From positions 62,001 to 126,000 of the forward strand of contig JAEWUM010000003.1 in the NCBI GenBank assembly GCA_023459355.1: a stretch of DNA of 64,000 bases. Direction: 5' to 3'. The notes under the pieces were generated by a model that was given only the letters and a program-made list of their open reading frames with translations, had not been told where the DNA came from and did no database searches. Origin of the DNA: Bacteroidota bacterium. GTDB lineage: Bacteria; Bacteroidota; Bacteroidia; Bacteroidales; Paludibacteraceae. Made by a program: the position numbers and the translations under genes. How positions within the stretch are numbered: position 1 is the stretch's first letter; each line of letters opens with the position of its first letter. Below are positions 1-8,566 of the stretch, piece after piece.

Positions 1-873
1 CCCTGCTCCTCTTATCTCCGGCGAAATTTCATTCAACCACCCAGCCTGTTGCAACACAGCCGATTGTACTTTAATGAAGCGGATATGATCAAGGTCAACG
101 GGATTGCCATTTATATCAACAGCATTACTGATATCGAGACGATTTGAATATGTTTTGGAATCGAAGTCGGTTCCGGACCTGTTTTCAGCATAACCCCATG
201 CGAAACGACCTTCGGGAACTGACCAGCTGCTCGCGTCGCCAACCTGTGTATTTTCGTACGCATCGGGCAGACGTGTTCCCTGAAATGTTACCTCATTGCT
301 TTTTGTCTCAGCCCACCACCAGGAAGAAGTATAGGCATTACCAAAACCATCCTTCAGTTCACCGCTCTGACCGTTACTGTCTGTCCAGGTGATATTTGCC
401 GCATCAACAGCAGGTTTGTAATAGGTTACGCTGTAATTACGTTGTGAGTTTTCAAACTCACTTCCCTTGAGTTCATACCAGCTTTCGTTGGGTAGTCCGT
501 CGCCATTATCGTCCCGCATTACATATACCACGGCAGGTTCCGGTCCGGCGCCGGGCAAGGCGAACACTTCAAAATCGGGCCCCTCAGCATTTGTTATATT
601 TGCTGAAAAACCGGCAACAACATAACCCCCAAAACCGCCCAGATACAACCAGCCACTATGTTTTGCTGGATTGCCAATGACGTATTGTATATCAGTAGGC
701 TTGGCCTGAGCGGCATGTTGCCCTGGACCATATACATATTCAAATACCGTTGACAGATATATCGTGTTGTCTTCCTCTACTTCTTCTTTCGGTTCACAGG
801 ACGAAAACATCGCCATAACAGAAGTAACCAGGCAAATAGTATAAAAACAAAAAAACATCTTATGTGAACTCAT
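1..873 (-). CDS. surface lipoprotein, C-terminus cut by window edge
   Basis: An open frame of 291 codons runs from an ATG at 873 (in-frame ATG also at 858) to the window edge without a stop. The N-terminus has a hydrophobic stretch ending in a lipobox (FSSC, Cys about residue 26) followed by an acidic linker (EPKEEVEED), so export as a lipoprotein is likely. Mature motifs include GWLYLGGFGGYVV, EGPDFEVF, DDNGDGLPNESWYEL and DLDHIRFIKVQSA, ending near QAGWLNEISPEIRGAG. These resemble a Bacteroidales cell-surface protein family often met near cobalamin-uptake (BtuB/BtuG) loci; I recognise the pattern from memory only. No B12 gene is in view, so the substrate is unknown. Confidence 0.72.
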   Translation of the reverse strand, partial: MSSHKMFFCFYTICLVTSVMAMFSSCEPKEEVEEDNTIYLSTVFEYVYGPGQHAAQAKPTDIQYVIGNPAKHSGWLYLGGFGGYVVAGFSANITNAEGPDFEVFALPGAGPEPAVVYVMRDDNGDGLPNESWYELKGSEFENSQRNYSVTYYKPAVDAANITWTDSNGQSGELKDGFGNAYTSSWWWAETKSNEVTFQGTRLPDAYENTQVGDASSWSVPEGRFAWGYAENRSGTDFDSKTYSNRLDISNAVDINGNPVDLDHIRFIKVQSAVLQQAGWLNEISPEIRGAG

Positions 874-893
874 ATGTCTTATATGGTTAAATA

Positions 894-1973
894 TTACTTA
901 ATAACCACCATCGTAGCGCCAAAGCCATATTCCCGGAAAGAAGCATCCTGATAATAATAAGACTTATAGCGGGTTTTCAGCAATTTCATGATTTCATTGC
1001 GCAACACACCCTCTCCTTTTCCGTGGATAAACACAATCTTCTGTCCTTTCTTATGTTTATTTTCGTCAATCACGCCATGAAACTTATCCAGCTGCAACTG
1101 CAACATGTCGGCATTGCTCATGCCGGTGGTATTATCCACCAACTCGTGGATGTGTAAATCCACCTCAATAACTTTTGGATTCAACAGCGTTTTCTGACGT
1201 TGCGGTTTAGGTGTTTCAACCGGCTCTTTGCTCAGCATCGCTTTCTTAATCTCGTCCGGAGATATCTCTGGCATTATGGCTTTCGGTTTCACCAAATCAA
1301 ATAGCATAGCCAGTTCATCGAAATAATCATTTTCGGTAAAACTATGCAATTTGTAAAACTTCACCGGGGCAATTCGTAAATTCAGGTCAATAGCGGTCTG
1401 TGGTTGATATACTTTACCTTGTTTGTAGGGCACAAGCTGTATTTGCAGGTTTTCCCAGTCATTCAAGTCTGCATTGGCAATGCGCGAAATTTCTTCCTGC
1501 ATATTCGGTTCGATGATGCCGTTGGCAACAGACTTACGTTGATTTTTTTCTCCGACAATCAGGTTGTAAAACAGAAAATAATTACTGTCGTTAATCAACA
1601 GGCAGTCGTACTCACTGGTTTGCAGATTCCTGATATCGATAGGTATAAAAGCCAGCAACGCACGCAACTCGTCCCCATCTGCTGTTTCAATAATCTCTAC
1701 CGGTTTTGGAGTCTCAATTTTGACATTTTGTACAGGATCTTCCGACGGAATATCCGCTGCCGGTTTCGAACTAAAATCTTTTAACGGGAAGTTAGTCTCC
1801 ATATTAACCCGGGGCACTGCCACACATTCGCGTTCCAGTGCCGGAATTTCGAAACCATCTTCATCTTCTACGTACACGATGCCTTTCTGAGCATCAATGC
1901 GGGTTACTTTGCCTCCGCCTACGGCATTCAGGAAGCGAACAGTGTCGCCTTTTTGTATGTTGTTTTTTTGCAT
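894..1973 (-). CDS. DUF2027 protein with C-terminal Smr domain
   Basis: A 359-residue soluble protein. The N-terminal ~90 residues (KGDTVRFLNAVGGGKVTRID) match the DUF2027 beta-rich domain. The C-terminal ~92 residues form a Smr domain with DLHIHEL and HGKGEGVLR, the family's conserved loops, and end in GFGATMVVIK. Smr domains of MutS2-related proteins are nucleases or nucleic-acid binders acting on recombination intermediates or collided ribosomes. There is no MutS ATPase here, so this is a stand-alone Smr protein of the Bacteroidota type. It lies downstream of higA with a palindromic repeat between them. The domain call is firm; the biological role is not known to me. Confidence 0.85.
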   Translation of the reverse strand: MQKNNIQKGDTVRFLNAVGGGKVTRIDAQKGIVYVEDEDGFEIPALERECVAVPRVNMETNFPLKDFSSKPAADIPSEDPVQNVKIETPKPVEIIETADGDELRALLAFIPIDIRNLQTSEYDCLLINDSNYFLFYNLIVGEKNQRKSVANGIIEPNMQEEISRIANADLNDWENLQIQLVPYKQGKVYQPQTAIDLNLRIAPVKFYKLHSFTENDYFDELAMLFDLVKPKAIMPEISPDEIKKAMLSKEPVETPKPQRQKTLLNPKVIEVDLHIHELVDNTTGMSNADMLQLQLDKFHGVIDENKHKKGQKIVFIHGKGEGVLRNEIMKLLKTRYKSYYYQDASFREYGFGATMVVIK

Positions 1974-1990
1974 GTTGTTTTTGTTTTCAA

Positions 1991-2021
1991 GACCTGTCAG
2001 GTTTATAAAACCTGACAGGTC
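1991..2021. repeat. palindromic repeat R1, copy 1
   Basis: A palindrome with arms GACCTGTCAGGTTT / AAACCTGACAGGTC around a short AT centre. Near-identical copies lie at 2812-2844, 33152-33187 and 61659-61692. This copy and the next bracket the HigBA cassette. It could fold as a strong hairpin in RNA, but no clear T-run follows, so a terminator role is unproven. Confidence 0.9.
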
Positions 2022-2034
2022 TGAGATGTTTATT

Positions 2035-2403
2035 TTATTGAATTAACTGATAATCTTTAATTAAAATATCCGGTGAAATTTTTAATTTAACGGTTAGCTG
2101 ACGAATCATCTCCAGTGTAAGTTTTCTTTTTTTGTTTAACACTTCTGAAACCCTGTTTTTCCCCCCAATTGCCGGAGCCAGATCTTTTTGTTTTAATTGC
2201 ATTTCTTCCATTCTGATTTTTATGGCTTCTATCGGATCTGGTGCTTCAATAGGATAATGAACTCTTTCATATTCATCAATTAATAACGCGAGGATATCAG
2301 CATAATCACTTTCTTTCGAATCAACAGGAGCATCAAAATACTTTTCAAGTTCTTTCAATGCCTCATGATAGTCTTTTTCTGATTTAATTAATCTGAATTC
2401 CAT
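2035..2403 (-). CDS. higA: HigA-type antitoxin, XRE helix-turn-helix
   Basis: 122 residues. The C-terminal half is an XRE-type helix-turn-helix (QLKQKDLAPAIGGKNRVSEV, then RKLTLEMIRQLTVKLKISPD); the N-terminal half is acidic and helical, matching the HigA antitoxin that pairs with HigB-type mRNA interferases. It follows the toxin gene after 2 nt, the toxin-first order typical of higBA. In this family the antitoxin neutralises the toxin and represses the shared promoter; a candidate operator lies at 2733-2747. The pair sits between two housekeeping genes and is flanked by R1 palindromes. Family assignment is firm; activity is inferred. Confidence 0.87.
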   Translation of the reverse strand: MEFRLIKSEKDYHEALKELEKYFDAPVDSKESDYADILALLIDEYERVHYPIEAPDPIEAIKIRMEEMQLKQKDLAPAIGGKNRVSEVLNKKRKLTLEMIRQLTVKLKISPDILIKDYQLIQ

Positions 2404-2405
2404 AT

Positions 2406-2702
2406 TTATATTGTATTTGCGTTAATGTTGTCATATTCCTGATGTGTACCTATGAATCTAACAAACATCCACTGTTTCTCAAAATTGAATTTAACAATCA
2501 ACCGGTATGCATTTCCTTTGATATTAAAGACCACACGCTGGTTTTTAAGAATACTCGCATTTGCATAGGCATTCTTCACATCGTTCGGAGATTTCCAATC
2601 TGATTTCATTGCAGTTTCGTACCAGGTTTTAAGAAACTGCTCTGTTTCAGGATGTTTCTCCCAAAATTGCCGTAAGGTTCCTTTAGAAAAAATTCTTTCC
2701 AT
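2406..2702 (-). CDS. higB: HigB-type toxin, mRNA interferase
   Basis: 98 residues, full length for the HigB_toxin (PF09907) family. Recognisable segments are FWEKHPETEQFLKTWY, KSPNDVKNAYANASIL, RVVFNIKGNAYRLIVKF and FVRFIGTHQEYD; the central basic and aromatic residues and the terminal His/Tyr pattern are those of the RelE-fold ribosome-dependent RNases. It is the first gene of the cassette, with a TATATTTG -7 element at 2717-2724 just upstream of the ATG. Family members cut translated mRNA until bound by HigA. No truncation is seen. Confidence 0.88.
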   Translation of the reverse strand: MERIFSKGTLRQFWEKHPETEQFLKTWYETAMKSDWKSPNDVKNAYANASILKNQRVVFNIKGNAYRLIVKFNFEKQWMFVRFIGTHQEYDNINANTI

Positions 2703-2716
2703 AGTTAATTGGTTTG

Positions 2717-2724
2717 CAAATATA
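2717..2724 (-). promoter_or_regulatory. -7 promoter element of higBA
   Basis: TATATTTG on the minus strand matches the Bacteroidota -7 consensus TAnnTTTG exactly and lies 15 nt before the higB start codon. The -33 region is weak. Confidence 0.6.
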
Positions 2725-2732
2725 ACATAAAG

Positions 2733-2747
2733 TTCCCGAATTGGGAA
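2733..2747. promoter_or_regulatory. candidate HigA operator
   Basis: A perfect inverted repeat TTCCC-gaatt-GGGAA lies immediately upstream of the higBA -7 element, where an autoregulating antitoxin would block RNA polymerase. The function is inferred from position and symmetry. Confidence 0.5.
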
Positions 2748-2811
2748 TTTTGTTGTGTGTTTTTATTAATTCGAATTGGTAAAATTCAAATTTTTTCGTA
2801 AACATTTTTCA

Positions 2812-2844
2812 AGACCTGTCAGGTTTTAAAAACCTGACAGGTCT
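2812..2844. repeat. palindromic repeat R1, copy 2
   Basis: Arms AGACCTGTCAGGTTT / AAACCTGACAGGTCT. Same element as 1991-2021, on the other side of higBA and just upstream of the queA promoter. Confidence 0.9.
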
Positions 2845-2858
2845 GATACCCTTTTCTT

Positions 2859-2883
2859 TTTGTGGTTAATTTTATTACTTTTG
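2859..2883 (+). promoter_or_regulatory. candidate queA promoter
   Basis: TACTTTTG at 2876-2883 fits TAnnTTTG. A TTTG lies at 2859-2862, but the 13-nt gap is shorter than usual. The -7 element lies inside the longest possible reading frame of queA (GTG at 2862), which argues for the internal GTG at 2913 as the true start. Confidence 0.5.
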
Positions 2884-2912
2884 CACAAAAATACAACATT
2901 TTACTGATTCAC

Positions 2913-4139
2913 GTGAACAAAGATTTCAACAGCAACCCCATTCTGATAGATGATTACGATTACGCATTGCCGGATGAATGCATTGCAAAATACCCTTTGA
3001 AAGAGCGGGATCAATCGAAATTACTCGTTTACCGTAATGGCGAAATCAGCGAAGATATTTTTTTGAACGCAGTGAGTCACCTACCTGAACACGCTTTGCT
3101 GGTATACAACAACACGAAGGTGATCCATGCCCGGTTGTTGTTTCAGAAATCAACGGGAGCACAAATTGAAATATTCTGCCTGGAGCCTCTCGCTCCCTCC
3201 GATTATGCTTTATCGTTAAGTTCAACGGAGGGCTGCACCTGGAAATGCATGGTCGGTAACCTGAAAAAGTGGAAGCAGGGTAACTTAGCAAGAAATATCA
3301 GTATCAACGGACAAAGCCTTCAAATAACCGTTTCTCTGATTGAGTCCACAGGCAATACCCACCAAATCCGGTTCGAATGGCACAATTCACACATCAGTTT
3401 TGCTGAGATACTGGATAACGCAGGCGAGTTACCTATTCCACCCTACCTCCACCGGAAAACGGAGGAAAGCGACAAAACAACCTACCAAACGATTTACTCC
3501 AAAATTAAAGGCTCCGTGGCTGCTCCAACAGCCGGATTGCACTTCACGAAGCAGGTACTTGATAGTCTGAAACAAAGAAACATCCTGACCGACGAACTGA
3601 CTTTGCATGTGGGTGCAGGGACTTTCCAACCGGTAAAAGCAGCAGACATCGCTGATCATGAAATGCATGCCGAGGTGATATCAGTAAGAAAAGAGACAAT
3701 TGAGAAGCTGCTTCAACACGATGGGAATGTAATCGCTGTAGGAACAACATCAGTCAGGACGTTAGAAAGCTTATATTACATTGGGGTACAAATACTCCAT
3801 GAAAAAGTTACACCTGACAAATTGATCCGGGTGGAGCAATGGGAGCCTTATCAGCAAAAAACTGACATTTCGACCGAAATGGCTTTACGGGCTATCTTAA
3901 ATTATCTTAATAATCATCAATTGACCGCTTTACATGCCCAAACCCGAATCATCATCCATCCGGGCTATGTTTTCAGGGTAATCCGGGGTATGTTTACCAA
4001 TTTCCATCAGCCCAGAAGTACTTTGCTATTGCTGGTTTCCGCATTCACAGGCGAAAATTGGAAAAAGATATACGATTACGCCCTTTCGCATGACTTCCGT
4101 TTTTTGAGCTATGGCGACAGTTCGTTGTTGTTAAAATGA
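2913..4139 (+). CDS. queA: tRNA preQ1(34) S-adenosylmethionine ribosyltransferase-isomerase
   Basis: QueA moves the ribosyl part of S-adenosylmethionine onto 7-aminomethyl-7-deazaguanine at tRNA position 34 to form epoxyqueuosine. Conserved segments are DYALPDECIAKYPL and RDQSKLLVY near the N-terminus, LLVYNNTKVIHARL, the central GSVAAPTAGLHFT and LTLHVGAGTFQPV, and the C-terminal MFTNFHQPRSTLLLLVSAF. The frame stays open up to a GTG at 2862, but a promoter element overlaps that stretch, so the GTG at 2913 (408 residues) is preferred. The protein is longer than proteobacterial QueA, as is usual in Bacteroidota. It stands alone; no other queuosine gene is nearby. Confidence 0.93.
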   Translation: MNKDFNSNPILIDDYDYALPDECIAKYPLKERDQSKLLVYRNGEISEDIFLNAVSHLPEHALLVYNNTKVIHARLLFQKSTGAQIEIFCLEPLAPSDYALSLSSTEGCTWKCMVGNLKKWKQGNLARNISINGQSLQITVSLIESTGNTHQIRFEWHNSHISFAEILDNAGELPIPPYLHRKTEESDKTTYQTIYSKIKGSVAAPTAGLHFTKQVLDSLKQRNILTDELTLHVGAGTFQPVKAADIADHEMHAEVISVRKETIEKLLQHDGNVIAVGTTSVRTLESLYYIGVQILHEKVTPDKLIRVEQWEPYQQKTDISTEMALRAILNYLNNHQLTALHAQTRIIIHPGYVFRVIRGMFTNFHQPRSTLLLLVSAFTGENWKKIYDYALSHDFRFLSYGDSSLLLK

Positions 4140-4184
4140 AAACTGACAGGTTCTGCACTGGCAGGGAAATTGAGATTAGCGGAG

Positions 4185-4285
4185 AGCGGAAAACGAATAG
4201 TGAATAGCGAAAAGCGGAGAACGGAAAACGGAAAATTATTTGCGACAAAACTTATATGTAACTTATATGGCTTATATGGTTTAAA
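4185..4285. repeat. intergenic low-complexity repeat R7 plus repeat R2
   Basis: 4185-4236 is a run of degenerate short units (GAATAG, GCGAAAAGCGG, ACGGAAAACGGAAAA) also seen around 12385-12447 and 32622-32690. 4251-4285 is the R2 element (CTTATATGTAACTTATATGG...), inverted relative to the copies at 6381-6412 and 33675-33706. No gene is seen here. Confidence 0.75.
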
Positions 4286-4311
4286 GGTTTAAAAATTAAA
4301 ATTAAAACAAT

Positions 4312-4983
4312 ATGATTATTTGGATTATTTTTGGTGTAACTGCTTTAGTGAGTTTCTTAATTCAAAGCAGTCTGAAATCGAAGTTTAAAAAATACTCGAA
4401 GATTCCGGTAGGGTTAACCGGTAGGGATATCGCGTACAAAATGCTGCAGGAAAACGGGTTGACCGATGTGAAAGTTACCTGTACGCCCGGTCAGTTGACT
4501 GACCATTACAACCCGCTGAATAAAACGGTGAATCTGAGTGAAGAAGTTTATCATTCAGCCAGTGTGGCAGCAGCCGCTGTGGCAGCTCACGAATGCGGAC
4601 ATGCCGTACAGCACGCCACGGCTTATGCACCTTTGCAAATGCGTTCGAGGTTGGTGCCTGTGGTTAGTTTTGCCTCCAACTGGGTACAATGGGTATTGCT
4701 TGCCGGGATCGTTTTTATGGAATCCTTCCCGCAACTCTTGCTGATTGGTATCATTTTATTTGCCACAACCACCCTTTTCAGTTTCGTCACCTTGCCGGTG
4801 GAGATTAATGCCAGTCAGCGTGCACTTGCCTGGTTAAGTAATGCCGGCATCACGAATTATTCAACTCATGAGCCGGCAAAAGATGCTTTAAAGACAGCTG
4901 CTTATACTTATGTGGTAGCCGCGTTGGGCTCTTTGGCTACACTGCTTTATTATGTGATGATATTCATGGGAAGAAGAGACTAA
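4312..4983 (+). CDS. YugP-type membrane zinc metallopeptidase
   Basis: 223 residues with a first membrane helix at residues 1-17, a zinc-binding HECGH motif in AAAVAAHECGHAVQHA near residue 93, and three hydrophobic segments after it (SFASNWVQWVLLAGIVF; LLLIGIILFATTTLFSFV; TYVVAALGSLATLLYYVM). This is the layout of the neutral zinc metallopeptidase family PF04298 (YugP). The sequence PVEINASQRALAWL, conserved in the family, precedes the last helix. The physiological substrate is unknown. It converges with ftsZ, leaving only 6 nt between the two stop codons. Confidence 0.87.
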   Translation: MIIWIIFGVTALVSFLIQSSLKSKFKKYSKIPVGLTGRDIAYKMLQENGLTDVKVTCTPGQLTDHYNPLNKTVNLSEEVYHSASVAAAAVAAHECGHAVQHATAYAPLQMRSRLVPVVSFASNWVQWVLLAGIVFMESFPQLLLIGIILFATTTLFSFVTLPVEINASQRALAWLSNAGITNYSTHEPAKDALKTAAYTYVVAALGSLATLLYYVMIFMGRRD

Positions 4984-4989
4984 TCTGAT

Positions 4990-6288
4990 TTAAAAAAGTT
5001 TATTCTTCATCCTTTTCCATGCAGGAATGTTCTCGGATTTTTCGAGAACTTCCTCATCATCCAGGTCTTCCAAATCAAGTGATATCGTCTCGATTTCCTC
5101 ATCAATTTCAATCGGCAGTTCCGCTTGAACAGGCTTACTTTTATCTATAGATGAAGAATAATAAGTTTGTATGGATTTCTCGATATCGGGGCGAGCAGGC
5201 TCATCATTTTGCTCAGCTTCCGGTTCTTCCGTAATTTCATTGTCACCATCGAAAGTTACCGTTTTCAATGCTGCCTGCTGACGAATCTTTTTCTTAGCTG
5301 ATGCCGGCATACCCGGGATATCAGACACATCGTAACCGGTTGCAATCAGGGTAATCTTTACATTTTCACCCAGGCTATCGTCGAATGCAGCACCCCAAAT
5401 CACCTGAATATCTTCTCCAATGGAAGCCATGAATTCATTAATTTCTTTGACTTCCTCCATCTTAATCTGATATTCCTGTGCACTTGAACAGTACAAGTTA
5501 AGCAACACTTTGCTTGCACCGCTAACATCGTTGGTATTTAATAACGGAGAGTTCAGGGCATCCTGTATCGCTTTGGTAATGCGTTTTTCTCCGGAAGCGT
5601 ATCCGGTATTCATGATGGCTACATTACCTTTGCTCAGGATGGTGTAAACATCCGCGAAGTCGGTGTTGATATAACCCGGAACCGTGATAATCTCTGCAAT
5701 GCCCCTGGCTGCGTTGGTCAGCACATCGTCGGCTTTGGCAAAAGCGTTCGACAACTCCAGGTCGGCAAAAATCTCACGTAACTTTTCATTGTTGATAACC
5801 AGCAAGGCGTCCACGTGCTCACTTAAGGCTGCAACGCCTTCGAGCGCCTGGCGTATCTTCATACTGCCTTCAAATGCAAATGGGATAGTTACGATGCCAA
5901 CTGTGAGAATACCCAATTCATGTGCTGCCTGTGCCACCACAGGAGAAGCTCCGGTCCCGGTTCCACCACCCATACCAGCAGTAATGAAAACCATTTTGGT
6001 ATTGTCTTTTAATACACTTTTGATGCGATCAATGGAATCTTCCGCAGCCTGTCGTGCCACTTCAGGGTTTCCACCAGCACCTAAGCCTACACCGAGTTGT
6101 ATTTTCAGCGGAACAGGCGAATTCTGCAATGCCTGATTGTCGGTATTACATACCACAAACGACACATCCCTGAAACCCTGGTTATACATGTGATTTACGG
6201 CATTTCCACCTCCACCGCCGACACCAATTACCTTGATAATCGCAGGGTCGATCATGGGTAAATCTACTAATGGCAAAATATCTTCCAT
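4990..6288 (-). CDS. ftsZ: cell division protein FtsZ
   Basis: A tubulin-like GTPase forming the division ring. The GTP-binding start (VGGGGGNAVNHM) and the tubulin signature GGGTGTGASPVVAQ are both intact, as is the NTDFADV segment of the T7 region. The 432-residue length comes from an acidic C-terminal linker (about residues 325-415), and the protein ends in a conserved tail, IPAWKRMKNKLF, the probable FtsA-binding peptide. It is the last gene of the dcw cluster. The 184-nt gap to ftsA is filled with three kinds of dispersed repeat, so ftsZ may be partly uncoupled from ftsA at the RNA level. Confidence 0.98.
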   Translation of the reverse strand: MEDILPLVDLPMIDPAIIKVIGVGGGGGNAVNHMYNQGFRDVSFVVCNTDNQALQNSPVPLKIQLGVGLGAGGNPEVARQAAEDSIDRIKSVLKDNTKMVFITAGMGGGTGTGASPVVAQAAHELGILTVGIVTIPFAFEGSMKIRQALEGVAALSEHVDALLVINNEKLREIFADLELSNAFAKADDVLTNAARGIAEIITVPGYINTDFADVYTILSKGNVAIMNTGYASGEKRITKAIQDALNSPLLNTNDVSGASKVLLNLYCSSAQEYQIKMEEVKEINEFMASIGEDIQVIWGAAFDDSLGENVKITLIATGYDVSDIPGMPASAKKKIRQQAALKTVTFDGDNEITEEPEAEQNDEPARPDIEKSIQTYYSSSIDKSKPVQAELPIEIDEEIETISLDLEDLDDEEVLEKSENIPAWKRMKNKLF

Positions 6289-6331
6289 ATTATATATATT
6301 TACGATTTTATTATTTACAATTTAAGAATTT

Positions 6332-6476
6332 GAGTCACAAAAGGATGACTAAGGAAACAAAAAGAAAATTTTAATTTATTAAACCATATAAGTCATATAA
6401 GTTACATATAAGCTAATTAACTATCCACTGACCACTAACCACTAACCACTATTGGGCGCAAGCATTGCGCCCCTAC
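6332..6476. repeat. composite intergenic repeat between ftsA and ftsZ
   Basis: Three elements lie side by side: an ~80-bp repeat (6332-6413, ending in R2 AACCATATAAG...TTACATATAAG) with a close copy at 33624-33706; a run of AACCACT units (R3, 6421-6453); and an inverted repeat GGGCGCAAGCATTGCGCCC (6454-6472) resembling R5 in layout. No coding sequence is seen. Confidence 0.8.
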
Positions 6477-7765
6477 TCCTTTTTCACCTCCATCTCGGTA
6501 TCTTCCTCAAAGAAACGGATGATACCTTGTGTTATTTTTTCGGTTATGGATTTACGTTTTGGTTTCTTTTCTACTTCGGTTTTCTCAATCACTTCTTTAT
6601 GTTCCAACCTGTAGTCATGTGTCAGAATGATGGTACCAACCACCTGTGCATACGACAAATCCATAAATTCTCCGGGTGTGTCAGGAGTCAGCCAACCCGA
6701 ATGATCACCATAACGTGTTTGGATTCCGGATTTCTCCTCAACATAATCCCTTACTTCTGCTAATTTAGCACCTCCACCCGAAATAATCACGCCATTAGGA
6801 ATCTGATCTTCATACTGATTCAGGATTTTGAATATCGGTTGAAAAATCTCGTCCAGCCTGGACTCTATAATCATAGCCAGAAAAGTAGTCGTAATTACAA
6901 CCGGTGGTTCTGCTGGATTTTTTGCCGGCACCCTGATATTCACAGGAGCGCCGACTGCCTTTTCCATGGCAACCCCCTTTTTGCATTTTAACTTCTCAGC
7001 ATAGGCTTCAGTTATACCAATTTCTTCAATATCCTTCGTGATATTCCTCCCTCCAAGCGGAACCACCATGAGATATTGCAGGATTTCATTCCGGTAGATG
7101 GCAAGTGTTGTAGAAGAATCACCCATATTGATAACCGCACAACCGGCCTGCCTGTCTTCCTCCTCTGTAACCGCGATGGCAAAAGCCTCTGCAGCCAGCG
7201 GGATGTGCTCAACATGACAGTTGTAGATTCTTTCTAAACATTTATGCAGTTGCACCTTCATCTGAGCACTGCCAACCACCAAATGATAGTTTCCAATGAT
7301 GTAAGTTCCCCGTTGACCTTCCGGCTTTTCCATCTCCACACCATCAACCTCGTACAAGACAGGAATGGTGTCGTAAACCAACATATCCTGCGCCTGATAC
7401 GATTTTTCACATTCCAGGGCCATCGAATCGATGATATCTGTGGTAATCTCTTTGGACTTATTTAGCTTACGACGAACCGAAGCATGTACGATTTTCATGC
7501 TTTTCCCGCCAAATGCAGTGGAAAACTTCTTGATGGGTTCACGCAAGCCGGCACTGTTTTGTAACTCCTTCAGTAATGCAACCACGTTGAAAGCCGTTCC
7601 GGAAGGATGTCCGATGATGCCATTCTTTATCTCATCCACTTTTCTGATTTCTTCCGACACTATCTTTATGGCATAATCCTCTCTCACCTCAGCGGCAATA
7701 GCCCTGACTCCCGTACCGGCAAAATCAAAAGCCACCAATCTGTTTATATCCTCTTTTCCTTTCAT
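6473..7765 (-). CDS. ftsA: cell division protein FtsA
   Basis: An actin-fold protein that tethers FtsZ to the membrane. Recognisable parts are the phosphate-1 loop AFDFAGTGVRAIAAEV near the N-terminus, the 1C domain region (residues ~85-160), GCAVINMGDSSTTLAIY (phosphate 2) and GVIISGGGAKLAEVRDYV (adenosine motif). The C-terminus ITEKITQGIIRFFEEDTEM is an amphipathic helix suited to membrane binding. Length (430) is normal. It lies 48 nt after ftsQ in the dcw order ftsQ-ftsA-ftsZ. Confidence 0.97.
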   Translation of the reverse strand: MKGKEDINRLVAFDFAGTGVRAIAAEVREDYAIKIVSEEIRKVDEIKNGIIGHPSGTAFNVVALLKELQNSAGLREPIKKFSTAFGGKSMKIVHASVRRKLNKSKEITTDIIDSMALECEKSYQAQDMLVYDTIPVLYEVDGVEMEKPEGQRGTYIIGNYHLVVGSAQMKVQLHKCLERIYNCHVEHIPLAAEAFAIAVTEEEDRQAGCAVINMGDSSTTLAIYRNEILQYLMVVPLGGRNITKDIEEIGITEAYAEKLKCKKGVAMEKAVGAPVNIRVPAKNPAEPPVVITTTFLAMIIESRLDEIFQPIFKILNQYEDQIPNGVIISGGGAKLAEVRDYVEEKSGIQTRYGDHSGWLTPDTPGEFMDLSYAQVVGTIILTHDYRLEHKEVIEKTEVEKKPKRKSITEKITQGIIRFFEEDTEMEVKKE

Positions 7766-7813
7766 GCTCTTAAATAAATCCTTTAACGTATGCTCATCGT
7801 GACTTCAAAAAAT

Positions 7814-8566
7814 CTAATTTTCAGAGTCCCTTTCATTTCTTATTCCAACAATTTGGTTGTCGTATTGTAAGTCTATTTTTTCATAGCTGTTCCAGCCCAT
7901 CACCTTGAAACCCTGGTTATACAGGCGATAAACACGACTCAGCTTTTCCTCGTAACCATCCAGACTTCCCAATAAAATCACCGTATTGCCAACCCTGGGA
8001 ACTAATTCCACTTTCAAATCCTCTCTGACATGAATCTGAGAAACCTGTGCATTCCAGAAACTGTGCCTCCCGATAAAGTCAACAAAATCATACAAGGTAC
8101 CTTTAGCCATCGACCGGGTAACCCTGCCTGTAACCACAGGAACATAAGCCACTGCATGCAAAGGTACCGGTAATATCTCTTTATGCTGATCGACGTAGTA
8201 GTTTTCATTGGTCATAACCAGAAACTTGGGTTCCCGTAACGATACGTTTACAAATACACTGCCATCGGGAGTATGATAACAAAGCGCCTGTTTCACCAGC
8301 TGATTTTGTTCCAGGAAGCGTTCAATCTGCTCTGTCCGTAGCCGGTTCAGTGACTGACCGATGGGGTGAAGGTCGTTATCCCGCAACATATCGTTCAACT
8401 CTCCGGATTTTATCAGTTCAATCTTCCCATCTACGTTTATAATCAGATTCTTGCATTTGACATCACGCTCATCCACCGAAAAACGGATCAATGCGAAAAC
8501 CAGGTATCCCAATACAATTACGACACCGGTTATCAAAAGAATATAACTGATTACTTTTCGTTTCAT
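7814..8566 (-). CDS. ftsQ: cell division protein FtsQ/DivIB
   Basis: 250 residues with a short cytoplasmic N-terminus, one membrane helix (VISYILLITGVVIVLGYLVF, residues 4-23) and an extracytoplasmic POTRA-like/FtsQ domain (LRTEQIERFLEQNQLVKQA, then VSLREPKFLVMTNENYYVD). Similarity within the family is low, but membrane topology, the VREP-like motif and the position between murC and ftsA support the call. The start overlaps the end of murC by 4 nt (ATGA), which suggests translational coupling. Confidence 0.9.
   Translation of the reverse strand: MKRKVISYILLITGVVIVLGYLVFALIRFSVDERDVKCKNLIINVDGKIELIKSGELNDMLRDNDLHPIGQSLNRLRTEQIERFLEQNQLVKQALCYHTPDGSVFVNVSLREPKFLVMTNENYYVDQHKEILPVPLHAVAYVPVVTGRVTRSMAKGTLYDFVDFIGRHSFWNAQVSQIHVREDLKVELVPRVGNTVILLGSLDGYEEKLSRVYRLYNQGFKVMGWNSYEKIDLQYDNQIVGIRNERDSEN

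Noticed and set aside
144..392. 82-codon plus-strand frame at the left end
   Set aside because: Antisense to the partial lipoprotein gene, which is open over 291 codons with a signal peptide.
1991..2021. R1 palindromes as Rho-independent terminators
   Set aside because: The stems are strong but no T-run follows, and one copy lies before a promoter rather than after a gene.
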